Shown here: piece by piece, positions 1-15,000 of the stretch | Position numbering within the stretch: the first letter of the stretch is position 1 | How the letters are laid out: each line of letters opens with the position of its first letter | Assembly (NCBI GenBank): GCA_023512835.1 | Contig: CM042088.1 | Location: 38,916,164 to 38,980,163, forward strand | Direction of reading: 5' to 3' | Source of the DNA: Taxillus chinensis | Lineage: Eukaryota; Streptophyta; Magnoliopsida; Santalales; Loranthaceae | DNA length: 64,000 nucleotides | Notes under the pieces: generated by a model | Databases searched by the model: none | What the model saw: only the letters and a program-made list of their open reading frames with translations | What the model was told of the DNA's origin: nothing | Program-made: the position numbers and the translations under genes

Positions 1-2735
1 TTCGGTCCTTGTTGGAAGAGGAGAGGGGGCGCTAGGCTATGTTGGCTTCTTCTCTTGAGCACTTGCTTTTGATGGATGAGATTTCTTGGCGGCAGAAATC
101 TCGAGCCTCTTTGCGAGGGAGACAAGAATTCCAAGTTCTTTCATTGTATGGCTAACTCTTATTGGACTACCAACTCCATTAGCACTCTTCGCATTGATGG
201 TGCTCTCTTGACTTGTCAGGAGGTTATTCGTGCTCATGTTGTGTAGTTTTATGGGTCCTTTTTTCGTGTCGTGGCTCACCCTCGCCCTCGCCCTCGCCCT
301 CTTCTTGATGGGGTCCAGCTTGATGTCCTTTCGGAGGAAGATGCCGCATGGCTTGAGCGCTCCTTTGCAGAGGAGGAGGTGGAGTTTGTGGTTTGGGGCT
401 ACAACAGGGATAAGGCCCCTGGTCCGGATGGGTTCCCCTTGGCATTCTTTAAACGTTGTTGGGATGTGTGGTGTGACATCATGAGTGTGTGCGCAAAGTT
501 TCAGGAGTATTATTGGTTTGAGCGGAGTCTTAATGCTACCTTTCTTGCCCTCATCCCCAAGCATCCGGGTGCTATGATCTTACAGCTTTCCGGCCTATTA
601 GTTTGGTGGGCAGCATATATAAGTTCTTGGCCAAGGTGCTCGCTAACCGGCTGAAGGCTGTTTTGGCGAAAATTATTTCACCATTTTAGAGTGCATTTGT
701 GTCGGGTCGCAAGATTTTGGACTCGGTTCTCATTGCGAATGATTGCCTTGATAGTTGGGTCAAGGATGCTCTTTCGGGAGTTCTTTGTAAGCTGGATCTG
801 GAGAAAGCTTATGTGACCATGTTCATTGGGGATTCCTTCTGTATGTTCTTCATCGATGTGGCTTTTCGGTCAAGTGGCAACGTTGTTTCTCTTTTTGTAT
901 ATTCATTGCCCAGTTTTCGGTTATTGTGAATGGAAACACTTGCGGGTTCTTTTCGAGTTCTTGGGGTCTCCGACAAGGGGATCCATTGTCTCCTATGCTT
1001 TTTGTCATCGTGATGGAGGCCTTTAGTCACTTGGTGGGTCGTGTCTTTGGCAGGGCTTCTCTATGGTTCTCGGTGGGCCGGCCGGGAAGAGGTTCACTTA
1101 CCGTTTCTCACCTCCTTTTTGCCGATGATACTCTATTGTTTTGTGTGATGGATCAGGGGCAACTTTTCCACTTGCACTCTCTTCTTGTTTGGTTTGAGGC
1201 TGTTTTGCGATTGAGGATTAATCTCAACAAGTTTGCTTTGGTTCCTATTGGGGATGTGCCTTGTTTGGGGGAGCTAGTTGACATTTTAGGGTGCCGTACT
1301 GAGTAGTTGGCGCTCTTGTATTTGGGTCTTCCTTTAAGGGCTCCCTTTAAAGCTGTCACTATTTGGAACTTGGTTATTGAGAGGATGGAGTGTCGTTTGG
1401 CTGGGTGAAAGCGTCTTTACCTCTCCAAGTGGGGCCGCCTTAGTTTGGTTAGGAGCATCCTTTCCAACTTGCTGACCTATTATATGTCTTTGTTTCCTAT
1501 TTCGGTTGCTGTGGCTTCTCAGCTCGAGAGGATCCAAAGGAATTTCCTTTGGGGTTTAGTTGGGGGTAAGTCCAAACCTCACTTGGTGCGTTGGGACAGA
1601 GAGTCGCCCTCTCTCTCAAGGAGGCTTGGGCATTAAGAAGTTGTGTTAGCTTAATGTATCTCTTCTGGGGAAGTGGTTGAAGTGGTTCAGGGTGGAGTGG
1701 GGGGTCCTGTGGCGGGAGGTGATTGCAGTGAAGTATGGCTTTGCCAGTGGGGGTTGGGCCTCTTTTATGCCTTGTGGGCCGCATGGTTTGAGTTTATGGA
1801 AATTCATCCGAGCGCATTGAGATTCTTTATCTCAGTTTGTGGTGTTTGAGTTGGGGGACGGTGCTTCTATTCGCTTTTGTGATGATGTATGGTGTGGTGC
1901 ATTATCCCTAAAGCGTGTTGATCCGGAGTTGTATCGGATTTCTTGCTCCCTTAATGCTTTTGTGGCCAACGTTCACTGTCTACGGGATACTACTATGCAA
2001 TGGGAGGTGCTGTTTTCGCGGGCTGTCTATATTCGGTTGGCCCAGTGTAGTTGGAGGCCGATATGCTTTGTTGGCGGCCTAATCGGACGTGTGGTTTTCA
2101 GGTTAAGATCATGTACTCTCTTTTGATGCCTATTCGGCCAGGGATTTTCCCATGGTGTAGCTTGTGGAAGGAGTGAGTTCCATCTTGAGTTGCTTTTTTT
2201 TGCTTGGGCTGTGGTGCTTGACAGAATCCTTACTGCTAATAACTTACGACACCAGGGTTTTGTTCTTATTAGTTGGTGTTTTATGTGTAAGGCTTCAGCG
2301 GAGTCAGTGGATCATTTATTTTTTTATTGTCTGTATGTTAGAAAGTTGTGGAACATAATTATGGGCTTGTTCGGTCTTTCTTGGGTGATGCTGTCGTCCC
2401 TTTGTGGGTTGCTTGAGTGCTGGCTCGAGGGCGTGGGGCGGTGATCGGTGGTGTGGAGAGCTGTTCCTTATTGTCTTCTTTGGTGTATTTGGCCTGAGAG
2501 GAATGCTTGAGTTTTTGACGACAGGGAGTGTTCTTAATCAGAGATCACTCGTATCTTTTTTAGGGGTTTGCGGGAGTAGTTTTTTGCTTCGGGCATGATG
2601 TCTTTTTTGTTTATTTCTGATGTTATTCATGAGTACTCATTTTGAATTTGTTGTTGAATGTTCGATTAGCGCACACTGCTTGTGTGCGTTCTTTTTATTT
2701 TAATAAATAAATTTTCTTGCTTATAAAAAAAATCA
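1..2735 (+). mobile_element. LINE (L1-type) retrotransposon relic, 5' end outside the window
   Basis: Conceptual translation in shifting plus-strand frames gives the usual order of a plant L1-type ORF2. First comes the linker region (EISWRQKSRA near base 80), then the reverse-transcriptase start (DKAPGPDGF near 410), the catalytic FADD box (FADDTLLFC near 1120), and a C-terminal zinc-finger-like segment (zf-RVT; SVDHLFFYC near 2310). It ends with a short A run near 2726-2733 after a T-rich 3' tail. Several frameshifts and stops mean it is not functional. It lies in the NAA25 intron upstream of the first visible exon and has the same orientation as the gene. The endonuclease domain is not in the window. 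Confidence 0.88.
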
Positions 2736-3023
2736 TTAATTCACTAACATAAATGTGACATGTTAAATTTTGTTTTACATTTTAATTTTTAATTCAATTT
2801 CCTTTCACGTATGTGTTTTTTTTCTTGCTAGTAATGTTTTTTTAATCAAATTTTTTGTTTACTTTCTTCGGTGAGCCAATCCTTCATAAACAAGTGGAAT
2901 TATTTTACATTTCTAAAATTGATTTTTCTTGCTGTTTATTAAGCTTTGCTTAAATTTTTTGCCAGTTGATCTGTTTCGTTTTTTTTCTTATCAACTTGTA
3001 CTTGTTGACTTTTAAGTTGACAG

Positions 3024-6000
3024 GGGAAACTTCTTGCTCGGGCAGGTGACTATGTTGCTGCAGCCAAAATATATGAGAAAATTTTGGAGTTATGGTATGT
3101 ATGGGGAAGCTTGAATTTTATTGAGAAGATTTTATGGGCATCATTATCTTGTCAATTATGCATTTAGTATCTTGTGATAGTTTTATAGGACAATTTTTTT
3201 CCCTGCAAGGATCAGTAGAAGTATCGGCTATAAAGGTTCAAAGTTGGAGCTTACTGATTACCACTATTGTCTCAACTGCGATTCAATTTAAAACAGTGAT
3301 TTCTTATGATGTTGACTGGATTTTCTTATTGCAGCTAGGTCGGGGTTAAATTTTAGTTTACTAATCCAATATATTATTAGGGATTTCTTATGCTCTTGAC
3401 TGGATAGTACGAATAATGCTGGCTGTGTTTATAAAAAACACTGTTCCTGTAAGTCAAACAATCCAGGCAATGTGAGGTTGAGATGTATTCAAATCTTCCA
3501 AATCAATCATCTCCTTGCTATCACTTCCTGTACAAGGAAATGAGTACGGGCATGAGCATGGGGCAAGCAGTGGGTTGGGGAAGTCCTATATGTACCTTTC
3601 ACATCTTGTTTTATGTATTACAGTTAAATCCCATTACTTGGCTCATAACCCACTTAGGATGGGTATTGCCCTGGAAAAAGGGGGCATGGTGTATCTTTTT
3701 GGCTTTGTAAAGTTGTCTGAACTGGCACCAAAACATTGTTTTGTCGACCTCATTGATGTTGATTAGTTAAGAGGTGAACTGGCACCAAAACATTGTATTG
3801 TTGACCTCATTGATTTTGATTAGCTAAGAGGTGAATGGCATTGAACAACTTTGGCCACTTTCTTTTTTTTGAACTAGAGAACCAAACAAACCAACTAACT
3901 TAATAATATTGGGTCGGTTATATGAACCTAGACAGAATGTTTATATTTGATTTAATACACAGATTCTTTTCTTTCAATTAGCCAATGGCCTTTATTCTAA
4001 ATATAGTAATTTCATATATTTTGTTACCATCTTCACCTAAGTCTTTTTTTAATTTTTTATCTCATTTAATGTCAATCTTTTTACCCTTCAAAGTTCAAAC
4101 AGGTGCATTTAGTGACCTACATCCTAAATGACCAAACTAACATAGCTGTTTTTCTCTCATTTTATCTTCATTTAGAGTTGTTTAACAACAAGATGAATAT
4201 TTTCATTTCTAATCTTGTGAATTTTTTTAAATAAAATCCCTTGAAGCCCTATGACATTTTTCTTTTCCCAAATCACATTTGGTCCACCTTTGATATCAAC
4301 CGTTGATTTTTTTCTCACTAGTCCTTGATAGCACTTGAAAAGTAAGCAACACAATTGGGTGAGCAATAAGTTCAATAGATAGACTTATAACTCTACACTA
4401 CCCAATTATGCAATCATTCTTAAATACTACATTTTAGTGTACCCATGTTAGTGTAGCATTCGTAGAACATTAATCTACTCAAGTCAATAACAATTGTCAA
4501 ACCACACATACATCAAAGTGATTGCCCTATCCAATCATGTAACAGTTCACAAGTCAATCCAACTAGTTATTTTCCCGAGGCTTCAACCTATCATTATCCA
4601 AACCAAGCATTAGGTCTGAGCTTACAATTAACAATTATAGTTTGCCTTAGGGCACTTGGTCCTATCCCAACTAACTTATCTCCAGCTTTGGCCTTTGCTT
4701 GACAAGCTCAATCTACTAGTACACTAGCTCATGGCTTAGCCTGTCAATAACCATCTCCATTTTCCAAGCTCAGGGGCCTTAGCCATATGTTCAAATTAGT
4801 TCTTAACACCTTCAATGCCATTTAGGCTCAATAGCTTCACAACTAACATTACAAAATAGTAGTTTACAAGCTAACATAGCATAAGCTCATACAACACAAG
4901 AAAACATTTCATAACAACATTATTCCATGGCATTGGGTTTCTCTTAGTGATTCTCATAACCAACATAGTTTAACTAAGTTCCCGCAATGCTAGTTGGCAT
5001 AGCTCTGGCTAACAAGCGCAAAACAAGACAACTCATCATATGACAACAAACAAATCATATAAAACCATAAAATCATTAAACAAGATATAAAACATCAGTA
5101 TCATAATTCCAAACAACCCAAAATGGGTCTAAATAGCAAAAATAAAGTGAAATGGCCAAACTAGCCATTTTCTCACTCTCACGCTCACGCTCGGCACTTA
5201 ACACCTGCTTGATGCTTGACACTCTCTCACCCTGCTTGGCACCCTCTTGCTAGACACCCTGTCGGACACTCCCTTTTCGAGGGTCAAGCAGCTCGTGCAT
5301 TGAGCGATCATTCATGACTCAACCCCGTTGCTATTTCACACGTAGTTGACCCCAATTTGCATCTCAAATTCAATTTCTCAACTATAAAGCTCAAAAATAC
5401 ACCACATATCACATGTTATAGATCAAAAGATCCTCAAACAGGATCAACGACGCCATAGAACACTTGTTACATAAATTCCTATCAAATTTAGGGTTCATAC
5501 CTCAAACTCGCCCAATCTCTAATTTAACAAATGTCTCTCGAATTATTCAGTTATTTCTCACAAAATTAATTCAAACAAGATAGATTCATCATTCTTAACA
5601 TTATGGTATCACCAATTTTTTCCTACAACTAAAATTTGTAAAATCACCAAATGCTAGGGTTCATTACACATGTTCATATTTCACCTAATTCATACATACA
5701 TAATAAAATTAATCAGTAGGATTGAAAATTGGAATTTTTTTTTCTTTTTTTCACATGTTATTTTGTTCCCTCTATGTGGTTTGATGCGGATAGGTTGTGT
5801 TGGAGCCTCATTCGGGAGCAAGGGTATTAGGTCTATAGTTTTTATTCCATTCTCATGCCTTTTCGGATTAAGAGCTTTCCTTAGCAGAGTGTCTGGAAGG
5901 CACGAGTGCTGTCTAGGGTAGCTTTCTTTGCTTGGACCGCAGTCCTGGGTAAGATTTTGACTATTGATCATTTGAGGTGAAGGGATTTCATCTTGTTAAT

Positions 6001-9000
6001 AGGTATTACATGTGCATGGCTTCGATGGAGTCAAAAACCATCTATTCCTTCATTGTCCATATGCTAGGAGATTGTGGGATATGGTCATGGGTTTGTTTGG
6101 CCTCCCATTGGTGATGCCTTAGTCTCTTCGCACATTGTTTGCATGTTGGCTAGGGGGTGTCGGGCGGCGTTCAACGGTGTGGTGGACTATCCCTCATTGC
6201 ATCCTGTGGAGTCTTTGGCGGGAGAGGAACGCTTCTATGTTTGAAGATTGGGAGAGGTCTGCTGCAGAGATTTCTTATATTTTTTTATGTTGTTTGGGGA
6301 TTTGGATGTATGCTTCGGGCGGTTTTCGTTTTTCTTTCATTTGGGATGTTGTCAGTGGCTGCTTTTTTTTTGACCTGATTGTTATCTTTTTATTGTAATT
6401 TTACATTTCGCGTACTTGCGTATAATTTTCATCAAATAAAGTTTATCTTACTTATATATATAAAAAATCAATGTTGAGATGTAGAAACACCTACTTGGAT
6501 TAAGTCTCAAAGATTGGAGCATCCCAAATTGTTGAATTCTCAAACACTTCTTTTTTCCCCTTCTCACCAAGCATAGAACACAACGAATGTAGCCGCTTCT
6601 TTTCCTTCTTTTTCTTATTTTACATTTCCTTTAATCTCATAATACTTATAATAATATTTTATTTTAAAATACTAAAAAGTCCTCTTAAATTCACCAGGAC
6701 CCCAAACTTTAAATTGGATTCAATTATAGTCAAGAGGCTCGTATCGATGACTACCTCACTGTATAGTTATTTCCAAAATACAGATCCTTACAGTGTTGAC
6801 TAGGTGTTGTGTCTATATCTCAAATTTGAGCTTGATTATTGTGTACAATTTATTTGCAACTTGTGTTAATTTTGCACTTATTGACTACCCTTTGATGACA
6901 ACTCAAAATTATATAAAAATTTGCATTTTGATTTTCTTGTGGGTTTTGTGTTTAGTAGTTGTTGTGTCTATATTACTTTATCTCAAATTTCAGATTGATT
7001 ATCATGTATAACCTATTTGCTACCTGTATTTGTCTTCAAATTTGTGGTTTACTGTTTTTTTAAACATATATATTATTAGAATTTTCAATAATTTTTTAGT
7101 GTAAAATATTTTCAAAAAATGTCTAAGCCCGTCTTGGATTAACTAGGCAAACTGCATGGCCATCGACAAGTCCATGTAGGCACTAGAGAGTCCCTTGACT
7201 GCCCAGAGCTACCTAACATTTTTTAGAACATCAGTGACACTAAATACATTATATTTGTTATAAATCAAATTCCACTACTTTGTGCATCCTGCTTTTATGT
7301 TACGTGGTATTTGTTGATTGCCTGTTCTCCATTTTCAAGCAGTTGATTGGAATTCAAAGAACCTGCTTCTCCTTGTGATAGTGTAAACTTTCATTTAAAA
7401 TATTGAACTGAATTACAAATAGTCAGAGTTGCTTACAAGTCATTTTCCAATGGACACAATAACTTATTCTGTATTCTGCTCTTTTGCCTATATTCTATGT
7501 CATTTCTAATACATAAATTTTTTTTGTTAAGGACTTTCATTTTGCATTGCAGCCCTGATGATTATGAGTTTTTCCTTCACTATTTAAGCTGTTTGCTGGA
7601 GGATGAAAGCAGCTTGTTTACTGATGGAATTCAACCACCTAATTATCCAGGCTGCAAGTTTACTCATTTGTCAGATGAAGCGGTGCTTGTTTTTCATATT
7701 TATGTCATTATTTTTAGCTCTTCATTTTTTGGTCGTCTGCAGACCTTTGCTATTGGCTTTTGGACATAATTTGATGGGAGTAAACTGAATTTGCAGTTTA
7801 GTTCTCGTTTGTTAGATGCATATGCTTTTGTACAAAAGTTGCAAGCAGAAAGTACTAGCGATTTCATAAGATCTCCTTTTTTGGCAAATCTTGAAATTGA
7901 AAGGAGGAGATGCTTACATGGAAAGGGAGATGATGGCAACTTGATGGAGGCTCTAATTCAATACTTCTTCAGGTGGATTTCAGCTTTTTCTCGAATCCTC
8001 TAAATTTGGGCTAAATCATCTGGAATGAACTTTTCTGATCATTCTCAACAAACTTCATTTGTCATATTCTCCCTCATTTATTATGAGACTGGTAAATTTA
8101 TCAAGCTGATGTGTCCTGCTATGAAAATTGTTTTTCATTATCATAGTGGTGTTGTAAAGTTTATTTAGGGGAGCTGGTTATTTATTTTGAAAGTTGATAA
8201 TATTTTGCAAGACACGAGGTAATCCTGCATCATCCTACCATTATGAACTTTTGTCTTGCATATACAGGTTTGGTCACTTAGCCTGTTTCACTTCTGATGT
8301 TGAGATGTATCTTCAAGCCTTGAGAGCTGACAAAAAAGCAGAGTTGTTGGAGAAGTTGTCAGAGTTCTCCGACTCCTATACGGCTGAACCTATCAAAGTT
8401 CTTGGGCAATCAATAACGCTTTTTAAAATTCAAGAATTGATTGGCAACATGTTCAAGTTTTCAGTCAGTGGTAAGTGTCGTGCTCTTTCATCATACTGTT
8501 TCTTAGTTTCTTTCATTCATGACTTTCTAGGGTACTACTATTTAGCCAGCAAACTTAGGGCAAATTTAGGATATGTTTGTGTGGCATAATCATGGCCTTC
8601 ATATTTCAAATGTTATTTTAAGTGAAATTCCACTAAACGATCATAATCATGCTGCATCATTTTTGTCTTAGCGTTGTCTTGAGTTTGTCATATTACTCTG
8701 CTTTCAAAGTACATCTAATCAGACTGAATCTTGGTATTATCAGTAACTTCAAAATGAATTGTTACAAATAGAAGAGTATCTTTATGACAATTTTTTGTTT
8801 CTTCTGTTCCTTGTGCGATTTTTTGTTTGTTTTGGTGTGTATTGACATTTTGTTATGGGCATTCATAAGACCCAGTTTTCTAAAAATTGTATTAACAGCA
8901 TATTTGGTGTGACTTGCTGTTGGTCGTTGTTAGTTTTTGTTTTTAATTTTTTGCAATAAAAATGAATACTATAGTATGCAAACTCAATTAATTAATTACT

Positions 9001-12000
9001 TTTTAATTCCTAAAATGGGAAAACACTGAATAGAGTAGTTGGTGTGATATTGTTTTACCCTAAAATTTTCATATTAAAAAATAATTAAAAATAATATTTA
9101 TAATTTTTTTATTAAAAATTATATTGCTTGCTGTTTGTGGCAGTTGCCAACAGCCACCAAGTGGCCAAATAAGCCCTACCGATTTTTGGTAGGTTTGTTT
9201 TTATTCTAACATCTACATTGTAGCTTGTTTAGCTGTCATGCTCAAGTTAAGCAATATTAACTTCAGCTGTTGTTCTCCAGAACTTGAGGGCTTTGCTGTT
9301 AAAGAAATTGATATGTACTGTAAAAGTCTTCCCCTTTCAAAAGAGTTGGATCCACAGGAAAGTATGCATGGCGAAGAGCTCCTGTCCATGGTGTGCAATG
9401 TGTTAGTTCAGGTATCTGGTAAACTATTCATAAAATTTTCTTGTACCATTAACGGTCTCTCTTTTTTTTTTTTTGTTTATGTAATAACCAGTGACACAAA
9501 TGACTTTTTTTCATCACCTGTTCTAGGAGTACTCATATGTGGACTTCTGTATTATCTTTTCCGTGCATTTATTTCGTTTTGCCTTTGCTTATGGGTGCTA
9601 TTGAGGCTTTTTTCTTTGCTGTTTCATATTTTTTACTGGTTCATTTTGTATGTTTTTTTTTAATTTAAATTTTCTCCTGTTTGATGTAAAATGACTAGTA
9701 TGTTGTCATATATGCTTTATGCTTACGTGGCTAAGTAACAAAGCTTTCTGGTTCAGTTATTTTGGCGTACTAAGCAACTGGGCTATTTGGTGGAAGCAAT
9801 TATGATTCTGGAGTGTGGCTTGACCCTGCAAAGGTCATATTTTTGATTATCCAGTCAGTTACTTTTTTGGCAAAAATACTTTATAATATCGCTAGAGGAA
9901 CCATCTATTTATAAAATTTTGCCCTGGTTCTATATTCACACTGTTGGCAGGCAAATGTAGTTCGCTAATCAAAATGAAGTTAAATGCTATGTGAGATGCA
10001 AATGTGGTTGTTTGGCAAAATGTTTGATTCCAAGAGAGTCATTTTTACTTGCACCATGACATTTATTTATTATTTATTTTTAATAGTCCTTTCTAGCATG
10101 TTTTTATGGAACATTGTGGGGAACATATTATTTTTGCATGGACATGTTGATTTGTAGAAAATAGGCCACCACTATCTAATCCAATAGACATGTTCTTGTT
10201 AAGTGTTGCATGATTCTCATTTTAGATGTTTTAAGCATATCTATATATATATATATAAGAGCTTATGGGGTGGACCAAACATGTGTAATAATCATATTTT
10301 ATTGATATGTTTCTAATTTTAAGAAATAATTAACATTAAATTTATATTTTACCATTGTAGCATATACAATCTTCCGTTAGCCTCAAGAGTAGCCTAACAT
10401 TTTTTTTTTTCACGTGTTCTTCAATATTGTGAGCAATTATTATTATTATTATATCATAAATTTGGAAAAGATATAATTAGATAAATTTTGTTTCAATTTA
10501 ATGATCATAATATTAAAATATATATTCTTAATTGTTTAGATAAAGAGCTAAACAAACATGCATTTTTTAAAACCATAATCTTCTTAATTCTTAATTTTAT
10601 ATGCATTCATAAAGAGCTAACATTTTTTTTCACGTGTTCTTCAATATTGTGAGCAATTATTATTATTATTATTATATCATAAATTTGGCAAAGATATAAT
10701 TAGATAAATTTTGTTTCAATTTAATGATCATAATATTAAAATATATATTCTTAATTGTTTAGATAAAGAGCTAAACAAACATGCATTTTTAAAAGCCATA
10801 ATCTTCTTTTTCTCATGCTTTTGTAATTTTAAAAAATAATTAATAATTAAAATTATATTTTATCATTATAGCCTATGTAATTTGCCATTAGCCTCAAGAT
10901 TAGCTTTATATTTTTTATTTTTTGGCATGTGGGCAAATATTATTGTTACGTATATATTTGATAAATATATAGTTAAATAAATTTTGTTTCAAAATTGATA
11001 ATAATAACATCAATATAATATTCGCTTATCATATGAATGGTACATTAACATTTCTTACGAGTGTGACTAGTTTGCAAGATATGTATCATGCTTTCAGTTT
11101 GGTAATGGTTTGGAAATAATTCATGGGTGGTCATGTTTTGACAGACACGCGTCGCAGTACAAGATTTTGTTGTTGCACTTGTATTCTCACTTGGGTGCCT
11201 TTTCATTATCATACGAATGGTAAAGTATTCTTAACAAGGCTAAGTAATGTTACTGGCGAAAAAAATTATTTCAGATATTTTGTTGCTACTTTCCAGTGCC
11301 TGTGTCTTTACAGTGTGAATCCTTCCTTTTCTGGATACTTTATGTTCGCTGAATCTCTTCAATATAGTTGTAAAAGCACCTGGTTGTTTTCTCAGGTATA
11401 AATCCCTAGATGTGAAAAATATCTTACTGGAAACGGTATCACACCACATCTTGCCACAGATGTTGGTATCACCTCTATGGGTTGATTTGAAAGATCTTTT
11501 AATGGATTATCTTAAGTTTATGGATGATCACTTTAGAGAATCTGCAGATCTTACATTCCTTGCATATCGCCATCGAAATTACTCAAAGGTATATTCTATA
11601 GAATATGAAGATATTAGAGCGTGTTTGGTTGCTAGACTAGTTTTCTGTTTTCTGCATTTTAATACAGAAAACACCTGCTATAATATGTTTGGTTTCAGTT
11701 TTTTTTTTTTTTTTAGTTTTGAAAACAAGTTGTTTTAAATATCAAAAAATGAAAACACATTTAACATATTTTTCAATATGCGTTTTCTATTTCCATCAGT
11801 TTTCCGGTGAGTCCGCCGTCCGCCGCCGCCGCCCCGCGCAGCTTCCTCCCCTCTCCCACCTGCACGCGATCCCCCCTCTCCCCTCTGCACGCAATCTCCT
11901 CTCTCCTCCCTGCGCGCGCGACGCCCCACCCCCCGGCGCGACCTTTCCTCTCTCTCCCGGCGCCGATCTCTCCCTGCGCGCGACCCACCACCCCCCGGCG

Positions 12001-15000
12001 CGACCTCTCCTCTCCCCTCCGGCGGAAATCTACCCCTGCGCGTGTGCCCCTGCTGCCGCGCCGCCGCCGCTGCTCACCCCCCGGCTGCGATCTGCCTCTG
12101 CGTTAAAGAACAAAAACGAAAAACAGAATTTGTCCACCAAACAAAAAATTATTTTAAATTTTACAGAAAACACATGTTTTCAAATAATAATTTTAAAAAC
12201 AGAAAACGAAAAACCTGCACCAAACATGCCCTTAGCATCTCTGAAATCTTAATGCATGTTTAGTTTCTTTCTATGCATAGAAATATCTTTGTTTCTGTAT
12301 TTATTAAATATGATATTTATGTTTCCCTTAGCCAAATATGAAATAAGTGATCTTAAATATGGTTATGGAATCTTACAAGCAACTTATCTAAGATCTCCAA
12401 ATTAAGAGGCGTCAAATTGCTCTACTGCTCTAAATGACCAGTTAGGCTGGCATCCTTGCAGTTTTGTTTTCTGCCATACTACAAGTACAGATAAACCATA
12501 CTTCAGTATATTCACATACTTTCCTTTTCTATATTAGGTTGTCTTTCTATTTTAGAAAATGCTGTATTGCTCTCTGGCTGTCATATTTAAATATGAGAAA
12601 TTGAACTTCAACTTCGACCTTTTTTTATTCCAAATTTTAAATATGTTTTATTCTGTTTGTTTAAGTTATAATTTTGTTCTTTTTTTTTTTTTTTTGTAAT
12701 GTATAAAATGTGAGAGTTAATGAATAATAGATTTTATTTTGTATACCGTCTGGGCATGGGGGCAAATTGCTTATCTGGGGTTGGTTGGTGAGTAATGTAT
12801 TGGATTTGGGTGTGACAACGTAGGTTTGATTCCCTCTGCCTTCATCTAGGGTTTTCTCTTGTGTTTAGAATGGAATGTCTTGTGGGGCTAGGGTATTTTT
12901 CCTTGGTTTGGGACCTGACCGGTTGATCCAGGGTGGCCTGTCGGTGCGGGAGTTATGGCTTATAAAAAAGATCACATTTTGTGTAAGTATAGGGATGAAC
13001 TATTGCTTTCAAATTATTCTTGTTGGAAATTCTTGATAGGTGAGTTATTATACCTAAATATAGTTCAATACTAAGGTTTTGTTTTTTGAACGGAAATTGA
13101 GTTTCATTTGAAAAATAAAATAAGTAAAATAATAAAAACTACTTTTTTAAAATAGTTAGATATAAATATAATTAAAAGATATTAATAATTATAACATTTT
13201 CATATATAGTTTGAAAATAATAAAAAAATAATTTTTTTGAAAAATATAGTGTAAATATAATTATCAATAATAATTCTTTAATTATATTGTTATTAATTTA
13301 AAAATTATTTCAAAATGTTATATGTTGGAATTATAGAGACATGAAAGTATATGTTCTTTCAGTTAAAGGGTTTAAAAAAGACTGGAGAAGTAAGTATAGG
13401 AGTTTAAAATATTTTTGTTTATAAATTTTGTGTATTTTGTCTTAAATGAATATATTTGGGTAATATACACCATAGTAATAATCATAATAAGAATGATGAT
13501 GACTTATAAATATGAATATTATATAAATATAATTATCAATTAATTATTTTTCTTAAAATTCAAAATATTAATTTATACAAATGTAATTATGGAACAATAG
13601 AGGTAATAGAACTTGTTAAATTAGTTTTACATGATATAATTATTTCATGTAAAAAATAATTTTTGCTAATAATAAGTTTGTTTTCTTTTTTGTTTAAAAG
13701 TTATTGATACAAATAATGTTAGCGTTAAGGATAGATAAGTAATTAACTTTTTTCTTCAAAATTTTGATTATTGCAAATATATCACCCCCCTCCCCCCTTG
13801 TACTCACAAAACTTTGAGTCTTGAAATTTGGTCTTGTAAAATCAAAGTATGGCAAGCCAAGCATGGTATGTAAGCAAAAACAATACAAAACCAAGTTTAG
13901 GTGAATTGAATTAGACAAATATAAGAATATTGACTCAATCCAATTATATGAAAATTCTCTATGTAAGTTTACTTTTAGGAGGTAAAGCTAATGATAAGGA
14001 ATTTGCGGTTTGACACTTATTCAAGCAATTAGATGTGCTGTATTTTGGATTCAAACTGTTGACTTCAATTTAACACTGATTTGTTATTGTTTTTGTGGTT
14101 TTGCCTACTACCATATAAACTTACTTTTGGAACTACAAAGAACTTTATAACTGTGCCTTTTTGGTTAAGCAATAACTAAGGTTACACAAGATGTTTGATG
14201 GACTTGGATGGTAAAGGTACTGCATAGCGTCTAGACAGTAAAAATACCATCTAAACATTAAAATGAAAATTTTCATATTTTTAGTTATTTTAAATAAATA
14301 TAAATATAAATGGTAATATCAACATTTTTAATAGAACTTAAAAAATATTCACAAAGTACAAATTAAAACATAAAACCTAAACATATTGTAAGCAAAGGAC
14401 AAATTATAAATATGTTAAAGAGCTTATCTATATTGCAGTAAAGAAAGACAGCAAAAAGGCCACCTAGACAGTTTTTTTTTTGGGTGCGTGCCTGTGTTAT
14501 ATTCATGATGGTATTAAAAAAAGATGGTTTTGATATTTAAAAACCTGATCATTCAAAATAATTAAAGAGACAGAATATCAAATATCCCTATTGAAACATC
14601 ACTTGAGTTGAGTCCAAAAGTGTGAAACATTCAATACAAATGGTATGTATCGATTAATAAGAAGAAAGGGAAAAAAAGAGAAGTTGCACAGGACTACACC
14701 ACTGCTGTAAGTTGCACAGTAGCAGACCAGGGGAGAGGAAAGGAGGGGAAAACATGAAAAGAAGAAGAAAGCAAAAGGAATGAGAAAAGAGAAGAGATAA
14801 AGAAGTTCTACCTTGAAATCATTGATTTTTAGCAAGTTTTATAGGACCAGATATTGCACAAGCATGGCTGATTCTAATATAGGCATTCTTAAGCCTTTAA
14901 ATTACTCAATATAGCTTTCATACGAATGCAAGCTCTTTACTCTTAGTTATTTTAAAAGCCCTAGATATAGGCCCAAATATATATTTTTTTGGAAAAAAAA

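Larger units (their letters stand above)
3095..7552 (+). other. Large NAA25 intron (4.46 kb)
   Basis: Non-coding. It holds a 57-bp tandem duplication (3718-3831), AT-rich unique sequence, a CT/GC-richer patch near 5170-5340 with no supportable ORF, and a 3' LINE fragment (about 5790-6475). The donor is GTATGT after base 3094 and the acceptor TTGCAG ends at 7552. No gene is seen in the intron. Confidence 0.85.

Noticed and set aside
9238..9663. 141-codon open frame continuing past the NAA25 exon
   Set aside because: Only 9281-9411 matches NAA25; beyond the GTATCT donor the frame is T-rich intron.
11689..12252. 187-codon proline/arginine-rich open frame
   Set aside because: Lies wholly within the GC-rich MITE core; composition effect, several overlapping frames equally open.
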